64,000 bases of DNA from Sphingomonas taxi (GTDB lineage Bacteria > Pseudomonadota > Alphaproteobacteria > Sphingomonadales > Sphingomonadaceae). This document shows, piece after piece, positions 1 through 8,853 of the stretch (its first letter is position 1; every line of letters begins with the position of its first letter). Position numbers and translations under genes: made by a program. The notes below the pieces were generated by a model. The model ran no database searches and was not told the origin of the DNA. It saw only the letters and a program-made list of their open reading frames with translations. The stretch lies in assembly GCA_003243195.1 (NCBI GenBank), contig QFQI01000001.1:558001-622000 (forward strand), read 5' to 3'.

Positions 1-1496
1 CCGCCATACTGGAACACGTTGAGCGGCACGCAGCCCGGATCCGATCCGTCGATCACCGAGCGGCAGGTCGGAACGCCATTGACCAGATCGACCTTCAGCG
101 CCCGGTTCGCGCGCGCCGGATCGATGTCGTTCTGATAGGTTTCGTTGAAGATCACGGTTGAGAACAGCGCATTGGCATCATAGCGGATGCCGCGCGCGAT
201 CTCGCCGCGCACCCCGCCGGTGACGCGATAGTCGGTATGGCGCAGATCGTCGCGACGCGGCTGCGCCGGCGCGGCGACGGGTCGATAGCCGATATACACG
301 TCCTGCGTCGCGCTGGTGCCCGCTGCCGCGCCGCACAGCAGCGACGCCTGCTGCGTGCTCATCAACGGGTTGTTGCAGTTGATCGAGTAATTATAGCCCT
401 GGAAGAGTGCCGACGGCGCGACCTGCGAATTGGTCTGATCGTCCATGAACATGAAACTGCCATAGATTTCTACGGCCGAGTTCACTTCGTATTTGGCGAA
501 CGCACCGGCGGTGTAGCGGGTATCGTTGCGCTGGAAGTAGTTGAGCGGTGAGTAGTTGTAGCGAAAGCTGGGATCGTACTGCACCCACGTCTTGCTGCCA
601 TCGGTCGTATTGTTGTAACCGCCCGCGGCGATCCCGTCGCGCAACGGCACAAACCGGCCAAATTGATTGTTCGACGAGCCGCCGCACGTCAGCGACGTCG
701 CCACGTCGTCCGTGAACACGGGGTCGAGCGCGCACGCCGACACGTCGCGATTGTATTGCAGGATCGGCTTGACGTCCCGATACCCGAAATACGCGGTCAC
801 ATTGCCGCGGCCTTCGTCGAAATTCGCGCCCATCGCGAGGTTGGCGGTGAAACGCTGGCCATCGACCGGCGACGTCGGCGCGTTGTCGAAACCCGCCGCG
901 GCGACGCGCGCACGATTGCCGGCATTGTCGTTCTGATGCGCGGAGAAGCCATATTGGACGTCGCCCAGCACGCCGTTCAGGTCGTCGCGCAGCACGAAGT
1001 TGATGACGCCCGACACCGCGTCCGATCCGTAAACCGCCGATGCGCCGCCGGTCACCACGTCGATGCGCTTCACCATGAACGACGGGATGAAGTTCAGGTC
1101 GGTCGCCTGGATCGGCAACAACCGCTGGCCGTTGACCAGCGTCAGGTTGCGGTTGTTGCCAAGGTTGCGCAGATTGACCTTGGCGGTGCCGTCCGAACCG
1201 TTCGACACATTCTCGTTCGCGTCCGGGGTAATCTGCGGCAGGCGGTTCAGCACGCTTTCCACGTTGGTGGCGCCCTGAAGCCGGATCTCGCCGGCGTCGA
1301 CCGTGGTGATCGGGCTGTTGCTCATCACCCCCGGCCGCGCGAGTCGCGTGCCGGTTACGACGACACCCTCGCCCTCCGCCTCGGCAACTGCGCCGGCCTC
1401 CCCGCCGCTCTCCACCTGCGCCTGCGCCGGCACCGCCATGCCCAGCACCAGCGCCCCCATGGCGGCAGATGCCAGCCACCTCCTCGACCGAACCAT
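1..1496 (-). CDS. TonB-dependent outer membrane receptor, N-terminal part (runs off the window)
   Basis: Energised outer-membrane transporter; substrate unknown. The leftward frame from ATG 1496 is open to the window edge, so the C-terminal barrel strands are missing here. It begins with a signal peptide (hydrophobic stretch ending VPAQAQ), then a TonB-box-like VVVTGTR, and a plug domain with the typical LNRLPQ, VNGQRLLP and GGASAVYGSDAVSGVINFVL segments. The rest is beta-barrel with aromatic-rich strands and Cys-containing loops, as in the Sphingomonas/Caulobacter OMR family. An AAGGGGG ribosome site lies just upstream of the ATG. It is separated by 491 bp from the ALDH gene upstream on the same strand, so it probably has its own promoter. 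Confidence 0.93.
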   Translation of the reverse strand, partial: MVRSRRWLASAAMGALVLGMAVPAQAQVESGGEAGAVAEAEGEGVVVTGTRLARPGVMSNSPITTVDAGEIRLQGATNVESVLNRLPQITPDANENVSNGSDGTAKVNLRNLGNNRNLTLVNGQRLLPIQATDLNFIPSFMVKRIDVVTGGASAVYGSDAVSGVINFVLRDDLNGVLGDVQYGFSAHQNDNAGNRARVAAAGFDNAPTSPVDGQRFTANLAMGANFDEGRGNVTAYFGYRDVKPILQYNRDVSACALDPVFTDDVATSLTCGGSSNNQFGRFVPLRDGIAAGGYNNTTDGSKTWVQYDPSFRYNYSPLNYFQRNDTRYTAGAFAKYEVNSAVEIYGSFMFMDDQTNSQVAPSALFQGYNYSINCNNPLMSTQQASLLCGAAAGTSATQDVYIGYRPVAAPAQPRRDDLRHTDYRVTGGVRGEIARGIRYDANALFSTVIFNETYQNDIDPARANRALKVDLVNGVPTCRSVIDGSDPGCVPLNVFQYG

Positions 1497-1535
1497 GATG
1501 ACCCCCTTCTTTCTGCCTGCCTGATGCAGCGAACA

Positions 1536-1575
1536 TACATCGAAGAAGACATACATCAAATATATTATACGATAC
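1536..1575 (-). promoter_or_regulatory. AT-rich promoter region of the first TonB receptor
   Basis: A 40-bp AT-rich island in otherwise GC-rich DNA contains a perfect leftward TATAAT at 1564-1569, about 65 bp upstream of the receptor start. No convincing -35 box is seen at 16-18 bp, so an activator may be needed. Assignment is by position and composition only. Confidence 0.35.
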
Positions 1576-1915
1576 TATGCAACAAGGATGTCCTATCGGG
1601 AGCGGCCGCGACCAAGACCGTTGCGGCGTACGTCGTCCAGAGTGGCGGCGGATGGGAGGGCACGACGCAGGGGCAGTGGCGATCACCACGCAGCCCGGCA
1701 GGCGCGGTCGACGCGGCGGTCCGGGAGGGGATCTTCCGTCCGGCGGGCGTCGGCAAGCCGGTCTGTCTGCGGAAGACGCAGATGATTATCGCCACGGGCG
1801 CATGGCGACGCGGGGCGTCACACGAGCGACCTTGCGCTGCGCCGGAACGAGCGACGCGTCGCGTCACCTCGCGGCGCATGCGGAAAGGTCGCGGAATCCC
1901 ACGAAAGCGCCGCCC
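1576..1915. other. Non-coding stretch, nothing recognised
   Basis: Several overlapping open frames of 65-115 codons cross this interval, but none has a convincing ribosome site or resembles a known family. I see no repeat or RNA gene here. Confidence 0.4.
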
Positions 1916-1942
1916 GGGGACTGACCGTCGCGGTCAATCCCC
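1916..1942 (-). terminator. Hairpin downstream of the aldehyde dehydrogenase gene
   Basis: GGGGA and TCCCC arms enclose GACCG-TCG-CGGTC, giving a 10-bp stem with one 2x2 internal mismatch, 46 bp beyond the ALDH stop. There is no T-tract, so factor-independent termination is uncertain. Confidence 0.4.
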
Positions 1943-1987
1943 GCCGGCTGGCAACAGGGGCGTGGTCATTGCCGCGCCCCGTCGGGA

Positions 1988-3400
1988 TCAGGCCGCGAGG
2001 GTGCGGGCCACGTTGATGATCTTGCCCTGGGTGAATTCCTTCAGACCGTCGATGCCCTGTTCGCGACCGATGCCGGACTGCTTGGCACCGCCGAACGGAA
2101 CGTCGAGCGGCATGTCCATGTGCTTGTTCACCCATATCGTGCCGGTCTGGATCCGCATCGCGACATCCACCCCGCGCTCGGCATCGTTGGTCCAGATCGT
2201 GCCGCCGAGACCATATTCACTGTCGTTCGCGCGGCGGATCACCTCGTCGATGGCGTCGTAGGCAAGTACCGGGATCGCCGGTCCGAACTGCTCCTCGCGC
2301 ACGAGGCGCGCGGTGTCGGGCAGGTCGCGGACCACGGTGGGGGCGATGAAATAGCCCGCACGGTCGAGCGCCCCGCCCCCGGCCAGCACCGTGCCCTGCG
2401 CCCTGGCGTCGTCGATGATCTCCAGCACCTTGTCGAACTGCTGCTTGTTCTGCAGCGGACCGACCTGCGCGCCCTGGTTCAGCCCGTCGTCCACCACCGC
2501 CTCACGCGCCAGCCGGGCAAGCTCCTCGCACAATTCGTCATAGATCGCGCGCGGCGCATAGACGCGCTTGGCTGCCAGGCAGACCTGGCCCGCGTTGATC
2601 ATCGCGGCCGCGAACACCTTGGGCGCGACAACCTTCGGGTCGACATCGTCCAGCACGATCGCGACGTCGTTGCCGCCCAGTTCCAGCGTCAGCCGCTTCA
2701 GCGTGCCCGCCGCGCTTTCCATCACGCGCTTGCCCGTGCCGGTGGAGCCGGTGAAGCTTACCTTCGCGATGTCCGGGTGGGTCGTGAGCTTGGCGCCCAA
2801 ATCGTTGGCGTCGACGATCACGTTGAACACGCCCGCCGGCAGGATCTCCGCCGCAAGCTGGCCGAACAGGATCGTGGTGAGCGGGGTGGTCGGCGCGGGC
2901 TTGGCGATCATGGTGTTGCCCGCGACCAGACCGGGCGCGACCTTCACCAGCAACAGCGCCATGGGGAAGTTCCACGGCGTGATCGCGGCAACGACACCGA
3001 GCGGCGTGCGCTGTTCGAGGATCTTGCCGTCCTCGGTCTCGCGGATCGTCTGCACGGGCAGGCTCTGCTCGCCGAAATAGCGCAACGTGGCGATACTCAC
3101 ACCGATCTCGAACGCGCTCTGTGGCAGCGGCTTGCCCTGTTCGCGGGTCAGCAGCTTGCAGAACTCGTCCTGGCGCGCTTCCATCGCGTCGGCGAGTTGC
3201 TTCAGATAGGCTTGGCGTTCGTCCGGCGCCAGCGCGGCCCAGGCGGGAAAGGCACGCTTGGCCGCGGCGATCGCCTGTTCAAGCTGCGCCTCGTCGGCGC
3301 GCGCGCAGGTTGCGAACACCGCGCCCTGCGCGGGATCGATCACGTCGAGCGTGGCGGCACCGTCGACAAGCTGGCCGTCGATCAGAAGTTGATAGGTCAT
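1988..3400 (-). CDS. NAD(P)-dependent aldehyde dehydrogenase
   Basis: Oxidises an aldehyde to its carboxylate in the cytoplasm. The 470-aa length is normal for the superfamily. Visible marks are TPWNFP (about residues 141-146) for cofactor-domain folding, FTGSTGTGKRV of the nucleotide site, the general base E240 in LELGGN, and the catalytic C274 in GQVC. The start is supported by AAGGA eight bases upstream. It lies 32 bp after the alcohol dehydrogenase gene and shares its direction, so the pair should turn an alcohol into an aldehyde and then an acid under the TetR gene at the head of the operon. The substrate cannot be told from the sequence. Confidence 0.93.
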   Translation of the reverse strand: MTYQLLIDGQLVDGAATLDVIDPAQGAVFATCARADEAQLEQAIAAAKRAFPAWAALAPDERQAYLKQLADAMEARQDEFCKLLTREQGKPLPQSAFEIGVSIATLRYFGEQSLPVQTIRETEDGKILEQRTPLGVVAAITPWNFPMALLLVKVAPGLVAGNTMIAKPAPTTPLTTILFGQLAAEILPAGVFNVIVDANDLGAKLTTHPDIAKVSFTGSTGTGKRVMESAAGTLKRLTLELGGNDVAIVLDDVDPKVVAPKVFAAAMINAGQVCLAAKRVYAPRAIYDELCEELARLAREAVVDDGLNQGAQVGPLQNKQQFDKVLEIIDDARAQGTVLAGGGALDRAGYFIAPTVVRDLPDTARLVREEQFGPAIPVLAYDAIDEVIRRANDSEYGLGGTIWTNDAERGVDVAMRIQTGTIWVNKHMDMPLDVPFGGAKQSGIGREQGIDGLKEFTQGKIINVARTLAA

Positions 3401-3432
3401 GCTATGGTCCTTACCGTTTGGGGTACGGGGTG

Positions 3433-4527
3433 TCAGAACGAGGTGATGACGCTGCGGGCGATCACGCCCTTCTTGAGCTCGTCATAGGCGCCGTTGATCT
3501 CGGCGAGGCTGATCTCGCGCGAGATCAGGTCGTCCAGGTTGAAGCGGCCCTGCAGGTAGAGTTCCGCGTACATCGGAATGTCGTGCTTGATGTTGGACGA
3601 CCCCATGTAGACGCCCTTCACCGTGACCTGCCGGTCGATGAGGTCACCCAGCGCATCGACGGCGATCGAGCTGCCGGGCTTGTGGATGCCGATCATGTAG
3701 GCGGCGCCGCCCTTGCGGGCCATCTTGATGGATTGTTCGGAGGTCGGCTTCAGCCCGATCACCTCGAAGGCATGCTGGACGCCGCCGCCGGTCAGCGCGC
3801 GGACCGCCTCCACCGCATCGCCCTTGCTGGCATCGACGAAGTCCGTCGCGCCGAACCGGCGGGCGAGATCCTCCTTGGCGGGCTGCGTGTCGATCGCGAT
3901 GATGCGGCTGGCGCCGGCCAGCCGCGCCCCGGAGATCACGTTGAGCCCGACGCCGCCGACACCGAGCACCGCCACCGTGTCGCCGGGCTTCACGTCGGCG
4001 GTGTTGATCGCCGCGCCCGCGCCGGTGACGCAGCCACAGCCCAGGATCGAGGCCTGGGGAAACGGCAGCGCTTCGGGGACACGGGCGAGCTGGTTCTCGT
4101 GCACCAGCGCCAGTTCGGCAAAGGCAGCGGTGCCGAACACCGCCGTCACCGGCTGGCCCGCGCGGGTCAGTCGCTGGCCGTTGGCCGTGGCGCGCAGCGT
4201 CTCCTCGGGGTGAGCGCATTGATAGGTGCGCCCGTCAAGACAGGCTTCGCAATGTCCGCAATATTGGATCAGCGATCCGACGACGTGATCGCCGACCTGG
4301 AATTCCCGAACGTCGGGCCCGACCTGCTTGACGATCCCGGCCAGTTCATGGCCGAGCACCGCGGGCAGCGGCACGCCGAAGTCGTTCTGCGCCATGTGCA
4401 GGTCCGAATGGCACAGGCCGGACGCCTTGACCTCGACCAGCACCTCGCGCCCCTTGGGCACGTCGATGTCGATGTTCTCGATATCGAACGTGCCGTTCAA
4501 GGCGTTGAGGACAGCGGCTTTCATCAT
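3433..4527 (-). CDS. Zinc-dependent alcohol dehydrogenase (MDR superfamily)
   Basis: Medium-chain Zn-ADH of 364 aa. Catalytic zinc ligands are C39 and H60 (GHE) and probably a Cys in LGCGCVTG near 164-166. Structural zinc ligands C90, C93, C96 and C104 are all present. The Rossmann motif GVGGVGLNV follows. An open frame extends upstream, but ATG 4527 is preferred because GGAGAG lies just before it and because it overlaps the TetR stop as ATGA, implying translational coupling. The pairing with the ALDH gene downstream suggests a two-step alcohol oxidation. The sequence resembles class III-like ADHs, but formaldehyde/glutathione specificity is not established. Confidence 0.92.
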   Translation of the reverse strand: MMKAAVLNALNGTFDIENIDIDVPKGREVLVEVKASGLCHSDLHMAQNDFGVPLPAVLGHELAGIVKQVGPDVREFQVGDHVVGSLIQYCGHCEACLDGRTYQCAHPEETLRATANGQRLTRAGQPVTAVFGTAAFAELALVHENQLARVPEALPFPQASILGCGCVTGAGAAINTADVKPGDTVAVLGVGGVGLNVISGARLAGASRIIAIDTQPAKEDLARRFGATDFVDASKGDAVEAVRALTGGGVQHAFEVIGLKPTSEQSIKMARKGGAAYMIGIHKPGSSIAVDALGDLIDRQVTVKGVYMGSSNIKHDIPMYAELYLQGRFNLDDLISREISLAEINGAYDELKKGVIARSVITSF

Positions 4528-5192
4528 GTCTCTCCAGTGGAGCTGTTGAGGATTGGTCCGGGGCGGACTTCCGGGTCGGCGGCCGGGGGCGCGTACCAGG
4601 CGGGGTAGCTGGCCTCGACCGCGGCCAGCAGCAGGTCCGGGTCGCGCGGGCGCGGCAGGCGCAGCCATGCCTCGACCGCGCCGGTGATGCCGTGCGCGAT
4701 GAAGGCGGCGTGGAGCCGCGCCGCGTCCGGACCGGGGGTCGGCGGTATGGCAAAGCCTTCCCGAAGCACGGTCAGCACCGATTGTTCGACATGTTCGGCC
4801 AGCACGACACGCAGCGCGTAGAGGGACGAGGCGCGGCCCGCGCCGCCATAGACCCCCTCGTGCGTCAGCACATGGTCGATGATCTCGGCCATGGTGGTAC
4901 GGGTCAGGTCCCTCAGCAGCAGACCGGCACGATCGAGCTGCGTCATGGAACGCACGCGCACGGCATCCAGATCAATGGCCAGGACGCGGGTCAGCAGCGC
5001 GACCGGGGTTTCGGCATGATCGTAGAAGGTGGCGCGGTGGATGCCGGCACGACGGGACAGCTCGGCGACCGACACCGTCGCGATGTCGCGCTCGGCGGCC
5101 AGCGACAGCACCGCCTGCGACAGCCGGAGCCAGGTGCGCTCGATCCGCGCATCCGCCGCCAGCTCCGCCCCACGTGCGCGTTCGACGATCAT
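4524..5192 (-). CDS. TetR/AcrR-family transcriptional regulator
   Basis: 222-aa one-component regulator. The N-terminal helix-turn-helix includes SVAELSRRAGIHRATFYDH (about residues 42-60); the rest is an all-helical ligand-binding and dimerisation domain. It is the first gene of the TetR-ADH-ALDH operon and overlaps the ADH start by four bases, so it probably controls its own operon, with an alcohol or aldehyde as a likely ligand (inference). The promoter must lie in the 287-bp gap shared with the divergent HxlR gene. Confidence 0.9.
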   Translation of the reverse strand: MIVERARGAELAADARIERTWLRLSQAVLSLAAERDIATVSVAELSRRAGIHRATFYDHAETPVALLTRVLAIDLDAVRVRSMTQLDRAGLLLRDLTRTTMAEIIDHVLTHEGVYGGAGRASSLYALRVVLAEHVEQSVLTVLREGFAIPPTPGPDAARLHAAFIAHGITGAVEAWLRLPRPRDPDLLLAAVEASYPAWYAPPAADPEVRPGPILNSSTGET

Positions 5193-5282
5193 CTACACTC
5201 CCAACCGGACAGGATCGGCTAATCGACACCTGTCGCTTATTAGATACCGGTACCCGGCCAGAGCGTCAATATAGTTTACATA

Positions 5283-5293
5283 GCAATTATTGC
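5283..5293. promoter_or_regulatory. Small dyad GCAAT-T-ATTGC in the TetR/HxlR divergent gap
   Basis: A perfect 11-bp palindrome in the AT-rich part of the 5193-5479 divergent promoter region, 91 bp upstream of the TetR start. It is a candidate TetR operator by position only. Confidence 0.3.
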
Positions 5294-5405
5294 TTTTCAA
5301 ACTGCGCGCGTTGTCGGGCACCTGTGGGCGATGGCGATGTGCTGCTGCGCCTTCCCCCGGATCCGCATCCGGCCACAGGCGGAGGGAGCGGGGGCAACCG
5401 CGTCA

Positions 5406-5451
5406 CTTCGGGAATCCGAAGCATGTTCCATTGATCCCGAAAGTGGAACAT
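5406..5451. promoter_or_regulatory. Two tandem perfect dyads upstream of the HxlR gene
   Basis: CTTCGG-GAAT-CCGAAG (5406-5421) is followed one base later by ATGTTCCA-N13-TGGAACAT (5423-5451). The second ends 28 bp before the HxlR start. Dyads of this type upstream of HxlR genes are usual autoregulatory operators; the first could also fold as a UUCG-like RNA hairpin. Neither has been tested. Confidence 0.5.
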
Positions 5452-5479
5452 CGTGGGGCCGAAATGGCAGGAGGTGCCG

Positions 5480-5836
5480 GTGAACGTCTCGACCGCCGAT
5501 CGTTATGTCTCGAAGTTCGAGCGATTCTCGCAACACTGCGGTGCCACCCGGTTCGTCCGGATGATTGGCGGGCGCTGGAAGATCCAGGTGGTGTGGACGC
5601 TGCGCGCCGGCCCGCTGCGCTTCGCCGAACTGAAGCGTCGCGTCGAGGGGATCGCGGAGCCGATGCTGTCGCAGCAGCTACGCGAGCTGGAAGCGGACGG
5701 GTTCGTGGATCGCGAAGTTTTTCCGGTGATCCCGCCGCACGTGGAATATACGCTCACCGCAAACGGCGAGGCGCTGCTGCTGCTGCTCGGCCAGATCGAC
5801 GAATGGACCCACGAGCATATGGGCGGGCCATCGTGA
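5480..5836 (+). CDS. HxlR-family winged-helix regulator
   Basis: Small DNA-binding regulator of 118 aa from GTG 5480. I chose that start because AGGAGGT sits four bases upstream; a longer ATG frame from 5453 lacks such a site. The HxlR signature is clear: GGRWKIQVVWTL, LRFAELKRRVEGI, MLSQQLRELEADGFVDR and YTLTANGEAL. A Cys near residue 20 occupies the N-terminal position used for thiol-based sensing in YodB/HypR-type members, so a redox, quinone or aldehyde signal is plausible. It is divergent from the TetR-ADH-ALDH operon, which it may co-regulate. Confidence 0.88.
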   Translation: MNVSTADRYVSKFERFSQHCGATRFVRMIGGRWKIQVVWTLRAGPLRFAELKRRVEGIAEPMLSQQLRELEADGFVDREVFPVIPPHVEYTLTANGEALLLLLGQIDEWTHEHMGGPS

Positions 5837-5853
5837 GCGGGCCGGCTCGGCCG

Positions 5854-5995
5854 TTACCACGCGGCTGAACGCCGACGCGTTCCGCCTCCGTCCGGGTGGA
5901 TTTTTCCGGGGTTCATCAGGGCGCGCGGGTCGAGTGTCCGTTTCAGCCCGTGCATGGCTTCCACGGCGTGCGCGCGTGTTCGCGCAGCAGGTGCC
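5854..5995 (-). pseudogene. Decayed C-terminal fragment of an FAD-linked oxidase
   Basis: In the leftward frame ending at TAA 5854-5856 the translation includes AVEAMHGLKRTLDPRALMNP followed by GKI. This is the hallmark C-terminus of FAD-binding-4 / glycolate oxidase (GlcD)-type oxidoreductases. Upstream the frame is interrupted, and the adjoining LREHARTP-like sequence lies in another frame, so at least one frameshift separates them. No start, no FAD-binding domain and no full-length copy is nearby. It lies just after the MFS gene of the large catabolic operon and may be the relic of its last enzyme. Confidence 0.5.
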
Positions 5996-6130
5996 GGCGC
6001 CTCGCCATGCGCGACGACCCGCGTCCTGCCACGCTATGTGCTGCCGCTGTCCGGCAGGCGCGCCGGCTACGCGGCGCGGCGCGAAGCGTTGGGCGACCGC
6101 CTTCGCGCGTTGGGCGTCGGGCGCTGATCG

Positions 6131-7315
6131 TCACTGCGCCGGGGCGCGTGCGATGGCGATCGCGGCCACCACCGGCCCTGCGGCCAGCGCGGCGCAGACC
6201 GCCTGGAACGAATGCGTGTGGGTGTAGATGCCGCCGCTCACGAGCGGCTGCACGCCCTCGGCGGCAAAGGTGAGCATGGTGGCGAGTCCGGCCGCCGAGG
6301 CGGCGAGTGCCCCCGCCGCATGGGCCAGCATGGTATTGAGCAACGGGGCGTAGGCATAGGCCAGCACGCCCAGCAGCGGAACCGCGACGCGGACCGCCGC
6401 AAGCTCGTCGAGCGAGCCGGTGACGAGCAGCCCCAGTGCGAACGCGATGAAGCATCCCATGGTCGCGCGGCGGCGATCGAGGCCGAGCCGGTCGCAGACC
6501 GGCCCCGAAAGCAACAACCCCGCGAACGCCCCGGCACCGTAGCTGGCGACGATCACGCCCGACTGGGCGATGGACAGGGCGTGGCGCTCGACCAGGATCA
6601 GGTTCGCCCAGGTCATGAAGCCCCAGCTCGCGCAGGGGCCGGCCATGTTGGCGATCACGATGCAGCGGAAGGCCCGCGAATCCCACAATGGCTTCAGCGA
6701 CGATGGCCGTTGCGCGGGTGCGGTCCGCGCCGCGGGCCCGTCACCGACGAATATGGCGAACAGCACGCCGGCCGCCAGCGTGATCCCCGCCACCAGCGTA
6801 TAGTTGCCGCGCCAGCCAAGCAGCCCGATGCCGATCGGCGCGACCAGATTGACCAGGATGGTCGGCGTGGGCAGCGCGGTCATGAACAGGCTGATCGCAC
6901 CCGCGCGGCGATCCGGCGCGAACCAGTTGACGATCAGCTTCATGCCGATCGCGAACACCGGCGCGGCGCCCATCCCGACGCCGAACTGCGCCACGAGGCC
7001 GTGCGGGAGCGACGTCGAGCGACCGAAGGCGAACATCGCGAGCCCGAGCCAGCACAGCGCGACGGTCAGCATCCGGCGCGGGCCGAACCAGTCGGCGGCG
7101 ATGCTGCCGAACAGCAGCGCGACGAGATATCCGCTCTGGGTCGCCGTGACGAAGGCGCCGAGCGCGAGCACCGGCGACAGTCCGAGATCGCGGGCGGCGA
7201 CCGGCGCCGTGATCGCCCATAGCGATCGGTCCGCCGCCGACAGGAGCAGCGCGAACCAGGCGATGGCCAGGATCGCCCATCGGTAGCGGGCCGGCGCCGC
7301 CGCCGGCTCCGTCAT
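6131..7315 (-). CDS. MFS transporter
   Basis: 394-aa inner-membrane protein with about twelve hydrophobic segments. The loop 2-3 region reads GSIAADWFGPRRM, a variant of the MFS GxxxDxxGRR motif. It belongs to the organic-acid-transporter type by general appearance, and the substrate is unknown. Its ATG overlaps the stop of the 450-aa unknown gene by four bases, so the two are translationally coupled. Location at the end of a CoA-dependent catabolic operon points to uptake of the operon substrate or export of an intermediate. Confidence 0.88.
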   Translation of the reverse strand: MTEPAAAPARYRWAILAIAWFALLLSAADRSLWAITAPVAARDLGLSPVLALGAFVTATQSGYLVALLFGSIAADWFGPRRMLTVALCWLGLAMFAFGRSTSLPHGLVAQFGVGMGAAPVFAIGMKLIVNWFAPDRRAGAISLFMTALPTPTILVNLVAPIGIGLLGWRGNYTLVAGITLAAGVLFAIFVGDGPAARTAPAQRPSSLKPLWDSRAFRCIVIANMAGPCASWGFMTWANLILVERHALSIAQSGVIVASYGAGAFAGLLLSGPVCDRLGLDRRRATMGCFIAFALGLLVTGSLDELAAVRVAVPLLGVLAYAYAPLLNTMLAHAAGALAASAAGLATMLTFAAEGVQPLVSGGIYTHTHSFQAVCAALAAGPVVAAIAIARAPAQ

Positions 7316-8664
7316 CCGATTTCTCCGATCAGGAACAGCGGGCCATACCCCTTCCCGGCGTGACGCAGCGCCGCCAGCGGCAGGCCATCCGCCTGCACGA
7401 CGTTATCGGGATACAGCGATCCCAGCAGCGCGAGCGTCGCGATCCCGTCGCCCGGACAGGCGTGGATGCCCTCCCCGGCAGTGACCAGCGCGTCCGCCGC
7501 AATCAGCGCGGACGGATCGTGCCAGATGACGGGTCCGGCCCGGCCCTGGCCGGCGCTCGCGTCCGCAGCGGAAGCGAGCGCATGACGCGCGCCGCGGACG
7601 ATGCGGCCCAGTTCGACGTTGACGTCGCATCCGCCGATCGTGGCGTGCAGGGCGAGTGTCGCGCCGCCCGCCGCCGCCGTGGCGACGATGTGCGTGCCCG
7701 TCGCGACGGCGGTGGGCGGGCGACGCTCGCCACCCGGTCCGACCGCACGGCGCGGAACGTCGAAATACCGCGGGTCGGCGTAGAGGAAGGCTACGGGTCC
7801 GTCGCCGGATTCGATCAGGGTCGCGGGGTGCCATGTCAGCAGCGCGGCCGAGCCGCGCGCGGCGATGGCGGCGGGCAGCGCGAGGCCATCCCGCGTCTGG
7901 AAACCATAAGCCGGTGCGGAAGGCGCGCCATTCTGTCCCGCCAGCGCAAGCGCCACGAGATCCTCGTGACGCGGCCTGCCCATCATCGCATCGGCCAGCA
8001 GCGCCTTCGCCCGTGGCTCGACCGCCCGGAGCCGCTCCGGCACGTCCGCCCCCGACGGCACCGGCACGTCCCGCCAGTTGACATACGGGATCAGCAGGTT
8101 GCGCAGTATCACCAGTCGGTGAAGCCATTCGTTATAGAGCTGCATCACACGCGCGCCGCCGCTTGCGCCCATCAACAGGCCGGCGGCGTCGGCGGTCCAC
8201 ACATGCCCTTCGCACGGGCTTCGGATATCCGCCCGCGACAGCGCCTCGTTCGACCAGCGCGACGGCTTCAGTGCGGCCTCCCGCGCCATGTCGGTCAATC
8301 CCCGGCCGACCGCGATCGCCTGTCGGGCGAGGTCGCCGCGCAGCCCCGGTTCGTGGACGATATGCGCCGCCGGAAAGGTTGCCTCCCGCCGGTCGATCGA
8401 CAGGGCGTTCTCCAGCCCGGCCAGCAGGATCGCCGATGCCTGCGGATCCGAAAATTGCGACGCGACGGCACGGCGCAGGAACTCCAGCTCGTCGACGAGG
8501 CGCCCGACACTGCCGGTGCCGCGATCCTCGCCAGGTGGTGCCGAGTAAGACGGATCAGCGTCCGCCTCATTCCGGCGCAGGTCGGTGCCGATCCGGATCG
8601 CTCCGGATCCACGGGTCTGGAAATAAGGCCTGCCATCTGAAACGGCCGGTGCGCGTGCGATCAT
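7312..8664 (-). CDS. Unrecognised 450-aa protein coupled to an MFS transporter
   Basis: I do not recognise this family. The protein is soluble-looking with no signal peptide or membrane segment. Notable segments are CEGHVWTADAAGLLMGASGG near the first third, a helical stretch with NLLIPYVNWRDVPVP, and a C-terminal half rich in Gly/Ala with GGCDVNVELGRI and GDGIATLALLGSLYPDNVVQ. The start is supported by AGGAA about eight bases upstream. The stop overlaps the MFS start as ATGA. Codon usage matches the neighbours and the shadow frames are poor, so it is a real gene. Context suggests an accessory enzyme of the CoA-dependent catabolic operon. Confidence 0.8.
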   Translation of the reverse strand: MIARAPAVSDGRPYFQTRGSGAIRIGTDLRRNEADADPSYSAPPGEDRGTGSVGRLVDELEFLRRAVASQFSDPQASAILLAGLENALSIDRREATFPAAHIVHEPGLRGDLARQAIAVGRGLTDMAREAALKPSRWSNEALSRADIRSPCEGHVWTADAAGLLMGASGGARVMQLYNEWLHRLVILRNLLIPYVNWRDVPVPSGADVPERLRAVEPRAKALLADAMMGRPRHEDLVALALAGQNGAPSAPAYGFQTRDGLALPAAIAARGSAALLTWHPATLIESGDGPVAFLYADPRYFDVPRRAVGPGGERRPPTAVATGTHIVATAAAGGATLALHATIGGCDVNVELGRIVRGARHALASAADASAGQGRAGPVIWHDPSALIAADALVTAGEGIHACPGDGIATLALLGSLYPDNVVQADGLPLAALRHAGKGYGPLFLIGEIG

Positions 8665-8853
8665 GGATCATTCCTGCCAGTGCCTGTCAGGCAACGCCCC
8701 CTGCACCGTACAAAGGATTGGGTCCATACTAACAAATTCAGTAGTTGCTTCCACGAACAGACGCATGTTCGCGCAGACCAGCAACCTCACCGACGATTTA
8801 TAATCCATACCCTTTCACAGCGGCGCGCCAGACGCGAAACGCGCAGCGTTGGA

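Noticed and set aside
1577..1924. Possible gene in the gap between the first TonB receptor and ALDH
   Set aside because: Several overlapping short frames, none with a ribosome site, family match or consistent codon use.
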